35,691 nucleotides of DNA, from positions 1 to 35,691 of the forward strand of contig SKKK01000044.1 in NCBI GenBank assembly GCA_007121535.1, in the 5' to 3' direction. Positions 6,630 through 14,638 of the stretch are shown here, piece by piece. A model generated the notes under the pieces. The model did not search any database and had not been told where the DNA came from. It was given only the letters and a program-made list of their open reading frames with translations. The position numbers and the translations under genes were made by a program. How positions within the stretch are numbered: the stretch's first letter is position 1; each line of letters starts with the position of its first letter. This DNA comes from Planctomycetaceae bacterium (lineage in GTDB: Bacteria; Planctomycetota; Planctomycetia; Pirellulales; Pirellulaceae).

Positions 6630-7826
6630 TCAACTTTGAACTTCCAGGTTGCACATCGTCAGATTCACTCCGTGCGTCACTGGTGGCCGCAGCACCGGTT
6701 GCACCGCTCGACCGAATCGTGAGGTGATGGCCCAACGCGCCATCCGCATCAGCATGTCGCGGTCGACCACTGGACAAGGCAAATGACCAGCGGCCCATTG
6801 GGTGTTGCGTTGATCGAAAACCGGGTCGTCCCGCCAATACGATCGATACACGCTCATCTGTTCTCGAAAGGCGTTGGCGATCCAGTCGCCGTCCAACCGC
6901 GTCGGATCGTCGCGACCAGCCAACTGGGAATAGCGTTCGACCGCCTCCTGGATCACCGAAGCCATCTCTGAAACGAGCGTCGGGCGTTCAGCCGTCAAGT
7001 GATAAGTGCGTCCGTGGAACCGCGGATTGCGACGGACGTGCGTGATCACGGACGAGACCCAATCGACCGGTACGAGATGCTTGCTCTCGCCGCGGCCGAG
7101 CCCCAGAATCGAGGCCAGCTCTCCGCCGCTGGTCGCTCCCAACTCGACTCGGCTGACCAAGGTATGAGCCAGTTTCAGAATCGAATAGAAGCCATGATAG
7201 GCGGTTGTTTCACAGGTCTTTGAATCACCGATGATGATGGCGGGCCGATAAACCGTCAGGGATTTCAGACCGCCGGCTTCCCGCACCATCTGTTCCGATT
7301 CCAATTTGCTTCGTTCATAGTCATTTCCCCACGTCTGACCGACGTCCAGCTCGGCCTCCATGATGGGCCCCGAGCGCAGACCACAAACGTAGGCAGTCGA
7401 CACGTAGTGCATACGACGGATTCCCGTCGCTTGGCACAGCTTGAGAATCCGTCGAGTCCCGTCGACATTCGTCTGCCACGGCTCTCCTCGACGATCCGCC
7501 CCGTAAAATTGAAGACTGGCCGCATTGTGGATGATCGAGTGACAATGGTTCGCGATCCAATCGATGCTGCGCGAGTCCAGGTCCAAGTCATCCTGAGCCA
7601 AATCGCATGAAAGCACGACAGGGCGTCTCGGGCGACCATCACCGGTGCCCGTGCGCGCTAAACTCGAATCGTAAGGTGACAGCAGATCGGCGACTCGCTG
7701 GGCCGCGGAAACTCGGCGATGATCGCGGACCAGGGCGGCCATTCGGTCGCCCGATAACAGGCCGTCCCGAAGCAAATAACCTCCAAGCATTCCCGTTGCA
7801 CCTGTCAGGAGGCAGAAATCTCTCAT
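6630..7826 (-). CDS. Extended SDR, thioester reductase / fatty acyl-CoA reductase-like
   Basis: This 398-residue protein has the Rossmann dinucleotide motif LLTGATGMLGGYLL (TGxxGxxG) at its N-terminus and the catalytic YERSK (YxxxK) after LSYVSTAYVCG-type strand HYVSTAYVCG. The layout matches the NAD-binding-4 group (PF07993), whose members reduce acyl thioesters or acyl-CoA to aldehydes or alcohols, or epimerise sugars. The start at 7826 is chosen because TAGGAGA lies 5 bases upstream and the Rossmann strand follows at once; a longer frame to 7871 adds unlikely residues. There are no membrane segments. Its substrate and its link to the lyase that follows are unknown. Confidence 0.8.
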   Translation of the reverse strand: MRDFCLLTGATGMLGGYLLRDGLLSGDRMAALVRDHRRVSAAQRVADLLSPYDSSLARTGTGDGRPRRPVVLSCDLAQDDLDLDSRSIDWIANHCHSIIHNAASLQFYGADRRGEPWQTNVDGTRRILKLCQATGIRRMHYVSTAYVCGLRSGPIMEAELDVGQTWGNDYERSKLESEQMVREAGGLKSLTVYRPAIIIGDSKTCETTAYHGFYSILKLAHTLVSRVELGATSGGELASILGLGRGESKHLVPVDWVSSVITHVRRNPRFHGRTYHLTAERPTLVSEMASVIQEAVERYSQLAGRDDPTRLDGDWIANAFREQMSVYRSYWRDDPVFDQRNTQWAAGHLPCPVVDRDMLMRMARWAITSRFGRAVQPVLRPPVTHGVNLTMCNLEVQS

Positions 7827-7974
7827 ACATTCTCCTACGCGTCGCATCCCGCCGCAAAGTCTCAATTCCATTCAAGTTTCATGCAGCATACCACTGTCTA
7901 GCGGTGGGTGTCAACAGTGGTCGAATGGGTTGGTTTTCTTGCAGGTGTCGTCGCGGTCGACATCGCTGCTACTA

Positions 7975-8073
7975 TGTTCTGGCGAAGGTAGCTACGGTTT
8001 TCGGGGAAACCATGTTCTGGTGAACGTGGCTACGGTTTCCGGGGATTCCACGTTCTGGTGAACGTGGCTACGA
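7975..8073. repeat. 38-bp direct repeats (two full, one partial)
   Basis: Copies start at 7975, 8013 and 8051, an exact 38-base period, each built on GTTCTGGTGAACGTGGCTACG with small changes and a spacer of the GGTTTTCGGGGAAACCA type; the last is cut after about 22 bases. They lie in the 7827-8224 gap between divergent genes. The rest of the gap holds an AT-rich stretch near 8098-8140 that could carry the promoter of the cupredoxin operon, but no convincing -10/-35 pair. Confidence 0.75.
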
Positions 8074-8224
8074 ACGACGCGGTGAACGGCACCACTACTA
8101 TAGCTTATTGCGTTATTACCACAAAAACTAGCTGCCTTGTTGTGACGATGGCCATCCGTTATGAAAGGGGAATCGGAACGCGAACTACGAATCGGTTGCA
8201 TGAAGACTTAGGAGGGAAATCCAG

Positions 8225-9016
8225 ATGAGTCGGTTCCTTTTGGCTCTCGTTTTTGGGGTATGCGCCGTCGGCATGGGCTCAATACCGGCAGTGGGGCAGC
8301 AGTATGGGGATTTGACGGCGACGTTTGTTTACGGTGGAGACCCGTTTGTTGCCAGCCCACTGAAGATAACGTCGGACAAGGAGTTTTGTGATCGATTCGA
8401 AGTGTTGGACGAGACGTTGGTGGTGAACCCGCAAAACCAAGGCATTGCCAATGTTTTTGTCTGGTTGTTTTTGGGGCGAGGCGAGCAGGCGCCGGAACCG
8501 CATCCTTCGTATGCTGAAACGGCGGAGGACAAGATTCTGTTGGATAACCTGGAGTGCCGTTTCGACCCGCATGCACTGGTCCTGCGTACGACGCAGACGT
8601 TGATCCTGGGCAACAGCGACGCCATCGGTCACAACTGCAAAATCGACACGTTCGCCAATCCGCCGATCAACTATACAATCCCGGCGGGAGGTCAGTTGGA
8701 GCATCAATTGAAGATGCCCGAGCGTCTACCGGCTCGCGTGAGTTGTTCGATCCATCCTTGGATGTCCGGTTGGGTGTTGGTTAAGGACAATCCGTACATG
8801 GCGGTTAGCGATGCGGACGGCAAGCTTGAGATCAAAAACGTGCCGGTCGGCACGTGGACGTTCCAGGTTTGGCAGCAGCGGGCGGGCTACGTCAATCAAG
8901 TGACCATCGATGGCCAACCGGTCGAGTGGGTTCGAGGCCGGTTGGAAATCGAAATCAATCCGGGGACGAACGATGTGGGTACGGTTGTGTTGGCTCCTGA
9001 GCTGTTTGCCGACTGA
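8225..9016 (+). CDS. Exported cupredoxin with C-terminal regulatory-like domain
   Basis: A signal peptide (about 1-25) exports this 263-residue protein. A type-1 copper site is visible: His136 in IGHNCK, then Cys174, His177 and Met180 in CSIHPWM. Cupredoxins carry single electrons; the CxxHxxM spacing is that of the planctomycete/methylamine-utilisation type. Residues about 185-260 (SDADGKLEIKNVPVGTWTF) look like a carboxypeptidase-regulatory beta-sandwich. The ATG at 8225 follows AGGAGGG at good spacing. It is the first gene of a run with diheme cytochrome c, ctaA and ctaB, so delivery of electrons or copper to a terminal oxidase is a reasonable inference. Confidence 0.8.
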   Translation: MSRFLLALVFGVCAVGMGSIPAVGQQYGDLTATFVYGGDPFVASPLKITSDKEFCDRFEVLDETLVVNPQNQGIANVFVWLFLGRGEQAPEPHPSYAETAEDKILLDNLECRFDPHALVLRTTQTLILGNSDAIGHNCKIDTFANPPINYTIPAGGQLEHQLKMPERLPARVSCSIHPWMSGWVLVKDNPYMAVSDADGKLEIKNVPVGTWTFQVWQQRAGYVNQVTIDGQPVEWVRGRLEIEINPGTNDVGTVVLAPELFAD

Positions 9017-9051
9017 CCTTTCATTCGCGGAGTGGAAAAATAAGGCGCAAC

Positions 9052-10296
9052 ATGCGTAAAGCGACTGAGTTTGGTGTGGGTTTGACGTTGCTGCTGGTGG
9101 CTGGCGGCTGTGGGATGTCGCGGTACGAATTCGAGCCGAACCGCGTGTACTTGCGAGCGCAGGAAAACATCACGCGGGTCGAACTGTCACCCGTCCAGCG
9201 GCAGGACATTCAGGACATCCTGGCGTTTTGGTTTGGCACGCCGGACGAACCTCGGTTTCCGGCGCTGGCCGACGTTCCGATGGACGAAATTTTGGACCTG
9301 GAACTCTTGCAAGCGGCGGCCGGTCCCGTGGGCAGCGAAGAAGACGGGACCAACTTTGGTGTCTATCGCAGGAATTGCGCGGTCTGCCATGGCATTACCG
9401 GCGACGGCATCGGTCCGGCCGGAGCCTTCCTGAATCCGTACGCTCGCGATTTTCGTCGCGGGTTGTTCAAGTACACGTCGACCTTGGGGCCGATGACGCC
9501 GCCGACCGATCAGGACCTGCGTTTGCTGCTGGAACGAGGCATGCCGGGCACCTCGATGCCGTCCTACCAATTGCTCGCCGATCGAGACCTGGATGCTCTA
9601 GTCCAATATGTCAAGTACCTGGCGATTCGAGGTTCGGTCGAACGGGCTTTGATTGTGGAATCGGTAGACCATTTGCGCGACGCCGACGATCGACTGGTGG
9701 ACGTTGATTTTGACCGGGATTCGCCCGAGCGGATCGCTGCTGCGCTGGCCGAACTGACGCCGCTGATTTCTTTCCTGGCTCGTCCATGGCTGGATGCCCC
9801 CAGCCGAGTGGTGGAGGTTCCACCGCGGCCTGAGGGTTGGGATTCCTCGGAAGCCGTCGCTCGCGGCCGCGAGCTGTTTGCCGGGCAGGTTGCCAATTGC
9901 GCAACTTGTCACGGGGACGATGGCCGCGGAGATGTCGATACGGTGGATTACGACGACTGGACCAAGGAATACTTTGATCCGCAGAATCCGCGTCGAGTCC
10001 ACGAGTATCTGGCGCTGGGAGCTTTGAAACCCAGGGAGATGGTCACTCGAAATCTGCAATGGGGTATTTTTCGAGGAGGTTCGGAACCGGAGGACGTGTA
10101 TCAGCGGATTTTCCATGGCATTCCCGGGACTCCGATGCCAGCCGCACCCATCAAGGACGCGGACGCACCGGCCACCGATCTGCGGCTGACGACCGATGAC
10201 CTCTGGGATCTGGTGGCGTACGTCCTGTTCTTGTCAAGCTCGGGCGACTTGGTGGCGAACGGCTCGGTTGCATCGTCAAACGTCTCCGGGCAATAG
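9052..10296 (+). CDS. Diheme cytochrome c lipoprotein
   Basis: This 414-residue protein has a lipoprotein signal (LLLVAGGC, Cys at residue 20-21) and two class-I heme-binding sites: CAVCH at about residue 110 with downstream MPGTSMPSY as Met ligand region, and CATCH near residue 284 with GIPGTPMP as ligand region. Two cytochrome c domains are therefore joined by a helical linker (residues about 190-265). It should shuttle electrons at the outer face of a membrane. It lies 35 bases after the cupredoxin and 13 bases before ctaA, consistent with an oxidase-linked electron donor. No oxidase subunits are seen in the window. Confidence 0.9.
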   Translation: MRKATEFGVGLTLLLVAGGCGMSRYEFEPNRVYLRAQENITRVELSPVQRQDIQDILAFWFGTPDEPRFPALADVPMDEILDLELLQAAAGPVGSEEDGTNFGVYRRNCAVCHGITGDGIGPAGAFLNPYARDFRRGLFKYTSTLGPMTPPTDQDLRLLLERGMPGTSMPSYQLLADRDLDALVQYVKYLAIRGSVERALIVESVDHLRDADDRLVDVDFDRDSPERIAAALAELTPLISFLARPWLDAPSRVVEVPPRPEGWDSSEAVARGRELFAGQVANCATCHGDDGRGDVDTVDYDDWTKEYFDPQNPRRVHEYLALGALKPREMVTRNLQWGIFRGGSEPEDVYQRIFHGIPGTPMPAAPIKDADAPATDLRLTTDDLWDLVAYVLFLSSSGDLVANGSVASSNVSGQ

Positions 10297-10309
10297 GAAA
10301 AATAAAGAA

Positions 10310-11353
10310 ATGAGTGAAAAAGAACCCCGTGTGGAAACGGGAGAAGTCAAGCCTAGTATCGACGGCTACCGACCTTGGCCGCATCGTTGGGCGCTGCTGG
10401 TTGCTTGGACGACTTTTCCCTTGATCTGGGTCGGCGGCCTGGTCACCACGTACGATGCCGGCATGGCCGTGCCGGATTGGCCAGGTACCTTCGGATACAA
10501 CTTGTTCCTGTACCCGTGGCAAACTTGGCTGTTCGGTCCGTGGGATTTGTTTCTCGAGCACAAACATCGCCTGCTGGCATCGCTGGTCGGCTTTTTGACC
10601 ATCGGTCTGGTCATCGTCGTTTACAGACAGGATCAAAGACCCTGGATGCGACATATGGCCGTGGTGGCGCTGATTGCCGTCATCGCTCAGGGTGTTTTGG
10701 GCGGCGCTCGTGTGCTGTTGGTCGAACGGCAGTTGGCCATGGTACACGGTTCGGTCGGTCCGGCGTTTTTCGCCTACTGCGTTGCTTTGTGTGTGGTGAC
10801 TTCGCGATGGTGGTACCAACGCAAGGCGGTGACGGGGGATCCCAATGGCTTTCAGCGGGTTTCGGTGCTGAGCGTGGCGTTCTTGGCCTATATTCAATTG
10901 GTGTTGGGCGCCTTGCTGCGACACGTGCCCGAAGCAGCCTCGACGATGTACTTCGAGGTGGCCGTTTGGACCCATTTGGTTGGTGCAGGACTCTTGCTCA
11001 GCATCGCTTCGATATTGGCGATTCTGATGTTTCGCGGTCCGGTGGGCGACTCCAGTTTTCGTTGGCTCAGCTATGTCTTGTTCCTGCTGGTTTGTGTCCA
11101 GATCGCCTTCGGCTGTGCCACCTGGGTGATGAAGTATCACTGGCCCACGTTTGTGGTACAGTCATCGATCACCAGGATCTATGCTTTGATAGAAGCCCAG
11201 GGAATGCTACAGTCTACGGTGGCTACGGCTCATGCTGCCAATGGTTCCTTGTTGTTGGGCGTGGCCGTCATGTTGGCTGTTCGAGTGCTTCGTGTGCACG
11301 GGGGCGGGTTGGAGACGAAGGAAATGGCGGCTGTCGCGGCTTCGTCGGGCTAG
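10310..11353 (+). CDS. ctaA: Heme A synthase CtaA/COX15
   Basis: CtaA converts heme O to heme A in the membrane for aa3-type oxidases. The 347-residue protein has about eight membrane helices and the four conserved heme histidine contexts: LEHKHR (residues 82-87), MVHGSVGP, WTHLVGAG and TAHAANGS. The start at 10310 gives the usual length; the open frame continues upstream into the cytochrome gene but has no family sequence there. It sits 13 bases after the diheme cytochrome and directly before ctaB, the normal order for the heme A pathway. Confidence 0.9.
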   Translation: MSEKEPRVETGEVKPSIDGYRPWPHRWALLVAWTTFPLIWVGGLVTTYDAGMAVPDWPGTFGYNLFLYPWQTWLFGPWDLFLEHKHRLLASLVGFLTIGLVIVVYRQDQRPWMRHMAVVALIAVIAQGVLGGARVLLVERQLAMVHGSVGPAFFAYCVALCVVTSRWWYQRKAVTGDPNGFQRVSVLSVAFLAYIQLVLGALLRHVPEAASTMYFEVAVWTHLVGAGLLLSIASILAILMFRGPVGDSSFRWLSYVLFLLVCVQIAFGCATWVMKYHWPTFVVQSSITRIYALIEAQGMLQSTVATAHAANGSLLLGVAVMLAVRVLRVHGGGLETKEMAAVAASSG

Positions 11354-11374
11354 GTGTCGAGGGGGAAGATGCGG

Positions 11375-12292
11375 ATGGGTGATTCGGTACTGGCGATCGA
11401 GCGACGAGGTTTGCGTCGTTTGGCTTTGGTGGCGGACTATGCGGCGTTGACCAAGCCGCGGATTTCAGCGATGGTGCTGATCGTCGTGGCGGTGGCCGCG
11501 TTCATGGGCAGTGGCGGCCAATGCACGGGCTGGCCGATGGTGCATGCGTTGTTCGGTACGCTGTTGGTGGCTGCCAGTGCCAGTGCGATGAACCAGTGGT
11601 TGGAACGTCGTCGAGACGCCTTGATGCAGCGAACGGCTGGTCGTCCGCTGCCGGCGGGTCGTCTCAGCCCCCTGCACGTCACCGTGTTTTCGCTGGTGAC
11701 TTTGACCGTTGGCACCCTCTATTTGTCTTACCTGGTCAATCTGCCCGCCGCCGCCTGGGCGTTGGCAACTTGGTTTCTTTACGTCGCGATCTATACACCG
11801 GTCAAGCCCTGGTCGGCTCAGAACACGGCCATCGGCGCCGTTTCGGGAGCGCTGCCGGTGTTTATCGGCTGGAGCGCGGTGAACGGATCGTGGAACGTCG
11901 CAACGGCGCCCGGGGGACTGGTCCTGTTCCTGGTGCTGCTGCTGTGGCAATTCCCGCATTTCATGGCCATCGCCTGGATGTATCGCCAGCAATACCAGCG
12001 AGCCGGACTGAAGATGATGACGGTGGTCGAACCGACAGGGCGTTGGGCCGGTTGGCACGCGGTGGTTGCTGCCGCCTTGTTGCTGCCCGTCAGTTGGTTG
12101 CTTGCTTGGTCGGCGCCGTGGCACGCATCGATTCTCTATTTGAGCATCGCATCGGTCCTGGGGCTGATCCAACTACGGTTTGCGATCCGTTTCCTCGAAG
12201 CTCGCACCGATCAGACGGCTCGATCGCTGCTGCGTATCACCCTGTTGTATCTTCCGCTACTGTTGCTCGCCATCGTCTTGCACACCATTTGA
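11375..12292 (+). CDS. ctaB: Protoheme IX farnesyltransferase CtaB
   Basis: CtaB adds a farnesyl group to protoheme to make heme O, the substrate of CtaA. The 305-residue membrane protein shows the UbiA-type prenyl-diphosphate site as NQWLERRRDALMQRT followed by AGRPLPAGRL; the first Asp of the usual NxxxD is Glu, a conservative change common in this group. The second loop reads YTPVKPWSAQNTAIGAV. Starts at GTG 11354, ATG 11369 and ATG 11375 are possible; 11375 is preferred because it is 9 bases after GGGGG. Its stop is followed at once by the ABC ATPase start, so they are translationally coupled. Confidence 0.9.
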   Translation: MGDSVLAIERRGLRRLALVADYAALTKPRISAMVLIVVAVAAFMGSGGQCTGWPMVHALFGTLLVAASASAMNQWLERRRDALMQRTAGRPLPAGRLSPLHVTVFSLVTLTVGTLYLSYLVNLPAAAWALATWFLYVAIYTPVKPWSAQNTAIGAVSGALPVFIGWSAVNGSWNVATAPGGLVLFLVLLLWQFPHFMAIAWMYRQQYQRAGLKMMTVVEPTGRWAGWHAVVAAALLLPVSWLLAWSAPWHASILYLSIASVLGLIQLRFAIRFLEARTDQTARSLLRITLLYLPLLLLAIVLHTI

Positions 12293-13246
12293 ATGAATAC
12301 GACACCGCCAGCGATCGACATCCGCGAGTTGACTCACCGCTACGGTCGTCGCGTCGCGCTGGACGGTCTGACGCTACAGATCGAACCGGGCGAGATGTTC
12401 GCGATCCTGGGTCCGAACGGTTGCGGGAAGACCACCTTGTTCCGTCTGCTTTCCACGTCGATGCGACTGCAATCAGGCTCGGTCGCCGTACTGGGGAAGA
12501 CGCTCCCGCAGCAGTCCGATCAGGTTCGTCGCCGGATCGGCGTCGTCTTCCAGTCGCCCAGCCTGGATCGGAAACTGACCGTAGGCGAGAATTTGCGATT
12601 CCAAGCCGCGTTGTATGGAATCCGCGGCTCAGCGCTCGTTCGGCGGCAACAGGAACTGCTGGATCACTTGGGGTTGGCCGATCGGGTTCGCGAACCGGCA
12701 GAGAAGTTATCGGGGGGCCTGCGGCGTCGCGTCGAATTGGCCAAGGGCATGTTACACCGCCCGTCGCTGCTGTTACTGGATGAACCGAGTACCGGGCTGG
12801 ATCCGGGAGCGCGAACCGATTTATGGAGATATCTCAAGCGGTTGCGGGACGAGCATCGGGTGACGGTCGTCTTGACGACCCATCTGTTGGACGAAGCCGA
12901 GCGGGCGGATCGGATCGCGATCTTCAACCAGGGGCGTCTGGTCGCGTTGGATGCTCCCGAGGCGTTGAAAGCCTCGGTCGGTGGCGATTCGATCACCATC
13001 CGTGGCCGGGATGCTGCGACGTTGTGCCAGCAACTTGCCGACCGATTCCAACTGGCTGCGAAGGTGATCGATGGTCACGTCCGGTTCGAGCACCCGGATG
13101 GTGCTCAGATATTGGCCCGCGTGATGGAAGCTTTCTCGGACCGAATCCAGTCGATCACCCTGGGCCGCCCGTCGCTGGAAGATGTGTTCATCGACAAGAC
13201 GGGGCACCGATTTTGGAGCCATGGCGAGGATGATGCATCGACCTGA
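12293..13246 (+). CDS. ABC transporter ATP-binding protein
   Basis: This 317-residue ATPase has Walker A GPNGCGKT (residues 40-47), Q-loop VVFQSPSLD, signature LSGGLRRR, Walker B LLLLDEPSTGLD and the switch His in TTHLLDEAE. It is of the DrrA/CcmA exporter-subunit type, with a C-terminal extension (about 230-317) typical of that group. It starts on the base after the ctaB stop and overlaps the following permease. The position between ctaB and DUF420 suggests export or handling of something needed for oxidase or cytochrome assembly. The cargo is unknown. Confidence 0.9.
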   Translation: MNTTPPAIDIRELTHRYGRRVALDGLTLQIEPGEMFAILGPNGCGKTTLFRLLSTSMRLQSGSVAVLGKTLPQQSDQVRRRIGVVFQSPSLDRKLTVGENLRFQAALYGIRGSALVRRQQELLDHLGLADRVREPAEKLSGGLRRRVELAKGMLHRPSLLLLDEPSTGLDPGARTDLWRYLKRLRDEHRVTVVLTTHLLDEAERADRIAIFNQGRLVALDAPEALKASVGGDSITIRGRDAATLCQQLADRFQLAAKVIDGHVRFEHPDGAQILARVMEAFSDRIQSITLGRPSLEDVFIDKTGHRFWSHGEDDAST

Positions 13247-14105
13247 AAACAATATCGCCGCTTTCGGTGAGGCTGATGAAGGGGCGATCGCGTGTCCTTG
13301 GCGTGCTTCGCTGACCTTGGCTTGGCGGGAGATCTTGGGATTTTCGCGGCAGGGCAGCCGGGTGGTGGGGGCAATCGGGCAGCCGTTGGTCTTCTGGATC
13401 TTCTTCAGTGCTGGCTTCGATCGCAACTTCCGCTTGGACGGGACCATGGAGGGCCAGTCCGCCTCGTTTGCCGAATACTATTTTCCGGGCACCCTGGTCT
13501 TGATCTTGTTGTTCACCGCCATTTTTTCGACCATTTCGTTGATCGAGGACCGCCGCGAGGGCTTCCTGCAATCCGTGCTGGTGGCCCCCCTGCCCAGATG
13601 GTCGATGGTGCTGGGCAAGGTCCTTGGAGGAGCCGTGCTGGCGGTCATCCAAGGCGGACTGTTCCTGATGTTGGCATGGACGTTGCCGATCGAGTTCAGC
13701 TTTTGGAAATTGGTGCAGATTGCCGTGTTGATGCTGCTGGCGTCGCTTGGGCTGACCTCGCTTGGGTTTGCGATCGCCTGGCGCATGGAGTCGACACAGG
13801 GTTTCCACGCGATCATGACCGTTTTCTTGATGCCTTTGTGGCTGTTGTCCGGCGCCTTCTTCCCGGTTCCATCGTTGGCGGCCGATTCGACCTGGCTGCA
13901 GATCGGGTTGTACGGGATCATGCAGGCGAATCCATTGACGTATACGGTGGCCGGCATGCATCAGTTGCTTTACGACGGACCTTTGTCCAGCGCCTTGGAT
14001 CTGCCCACCATGGCCACCTGCTGGTTGGTGACCGTCATTGCTGCGGTCTTGATGTTCGTTGCCGCTTGTTGGACGGCTTCGGGGTTTTCCAGGTCTGTCC
14101 CCTAG
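13221..14105 (+). CDS. ABC-2 type transporter permease
   Basis: This protein of about 294 residues has six predicted membrane segments, with the ABC-2 family stretch FAEYYFPGTLVLILLF, EDRREGFLQSVLVAPLPR (the coupling helix) and a long hydrophobic C-terminal half. It overlaps the ATPase gene by 26 bases if ATG 13221 is used; ATGs at 13230 and 13233 are also possible and the choice is not decided by a clear ribosome site. Its last residues and stop codon are formed by the first copy of a 16-bp tandem duplication (14091-14122), so the C-terminus SRSVP may be shorter or longer in relatives. Confidence 0.85.
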   Translation: MARMMHRPENNIAAFGEADEGAIACPWRASLTLAWREILGFSRQGSRVVGAIGQPLVFWIFFSAGFDRNFRLDGTMEGQSASFAEYYFPGTLVLILLFTAIFSTISLIEDRREGFLQSVLVAPLPRWSMVLGKVLGGAVLAVIQGGLFLMLAWTLPIEFSFWKLVQIAVLMLLASLGLTSLGFAIAWRMESTQGFHAIMTVFLMPLWLLSGAFFPVPSLAADSTWLQIGLYGIMQANPLTYTVAGMHQLLYDGPLSSALDLPTMATCWLVTVIAAVLMFVAACWTASGFSRSVP

Positions 14106-14122
14106 AAGGTCTGTCCCCTAGA
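14091..14122 (+). repeat. 16-bp perfect tandem duplication across a stop codon
   Basis: AGGTCTGTCCCCTAGA occurs twice in a row (14091-14106 and 14107-14122). The first copy supplies the TAG stop (14103-14105) of the permease. The complementary motif GGGGACAGACC is of a kind seen dispersed in other genomes. The AAGGAG ribosome site of the next gene starts directly after the second copy. Confidence 0.9.
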
Positions 14123-14134
14123 AAGGAGCCAGTT

Positions 14135-14575
14135 GTGGATCAAATTATCCCGTTCTTTCCTCATGTCAATGCCTCGCTGAACACCTTGGCGATGGTCTTG
14201 CTGATCGCCGGATGGGTCGCCGTCAAGAGACGGCGCATCAAGTCGCATCGGAACTTGATGATCGGCAGTTTTGCGGTGTCGGTGGTGTTCCTGGCATGCT
14301 ACCTGGTGTATCACTTCAACACAACAATGCTCAAGCGTTTCCCTGATTACCCGCCGGATCTTGTAAGGATCACCTATTTCTTTGTCCTCACCTCGCATAC
14401 GATTCTGGCGGCTGCGGTGCCGTTTCTGGCCGTCGGGACTCTGTATTTTGCTTGGCGCACTCAATGGTCCCGGCACGTGCGGATCGCCCGCTGGACGTTT
14501 CCGATCTGGCTGTACGTATCGATAACCGGCGTGATCGTGTATTTGATGCTGTACCAATTCTATCCCCCGCGTTAG
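14135..14575 (+). CDS. DUF420 membrane protein
   Basis: A 146-residue DUF420 protein with four predicted membrane helices (about residues 14-32, 45-65, 83-105 and 122-142). Family members are found next to cytochrome oxidase assembly genes; a biochemical role is not established. The start is GTG 14135, chosen for AAGGAG at 6 bases and because DQIIPFFPHVNASLN is the usual N-terminus; the open frame further upstream runs antisense-like through the permease. Conserved histidines occur in FPHVNA, YHFNTT and LTSHTIL. It ends the ctaA-ctaB-ABC run. Confidence 0.85.
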   Translation: MDQIIPFFPHVNASLNTLAMVLLIAGWVAVKRRRIKSHRNLMIGSFAVSVVFLACYLVYHFNTTMLKRFPDYPPDLVRITYFFVLTSHTILAAAVPFLAVGTLYFAWRTQWSRHVRIARWTFPIWLYVSITGVIVYLMLYQFYPPR

Positions 14576-14638
14576 CATAGAAAGTAGATTGTTGAAGCGC
14601 ATCTGCCGAACACGGCTGCCTTGATCCGGACATGACGC

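Noticed and set aside
7975-8073. Possible CRISPR-like repeat in the cupredoxin promoter region
   Set aside because: Only two full copies with a homologous, not unique, inter-core sequence; it is a plain direct repeat.
8225-14575. Search for cytochrome oxidase subunits and SCO1 in the heme A operon
   Set aside because: None of CoxA, CoxB, CoxC or SCO1 motifs is present in any frame; they must lie elsewhere.
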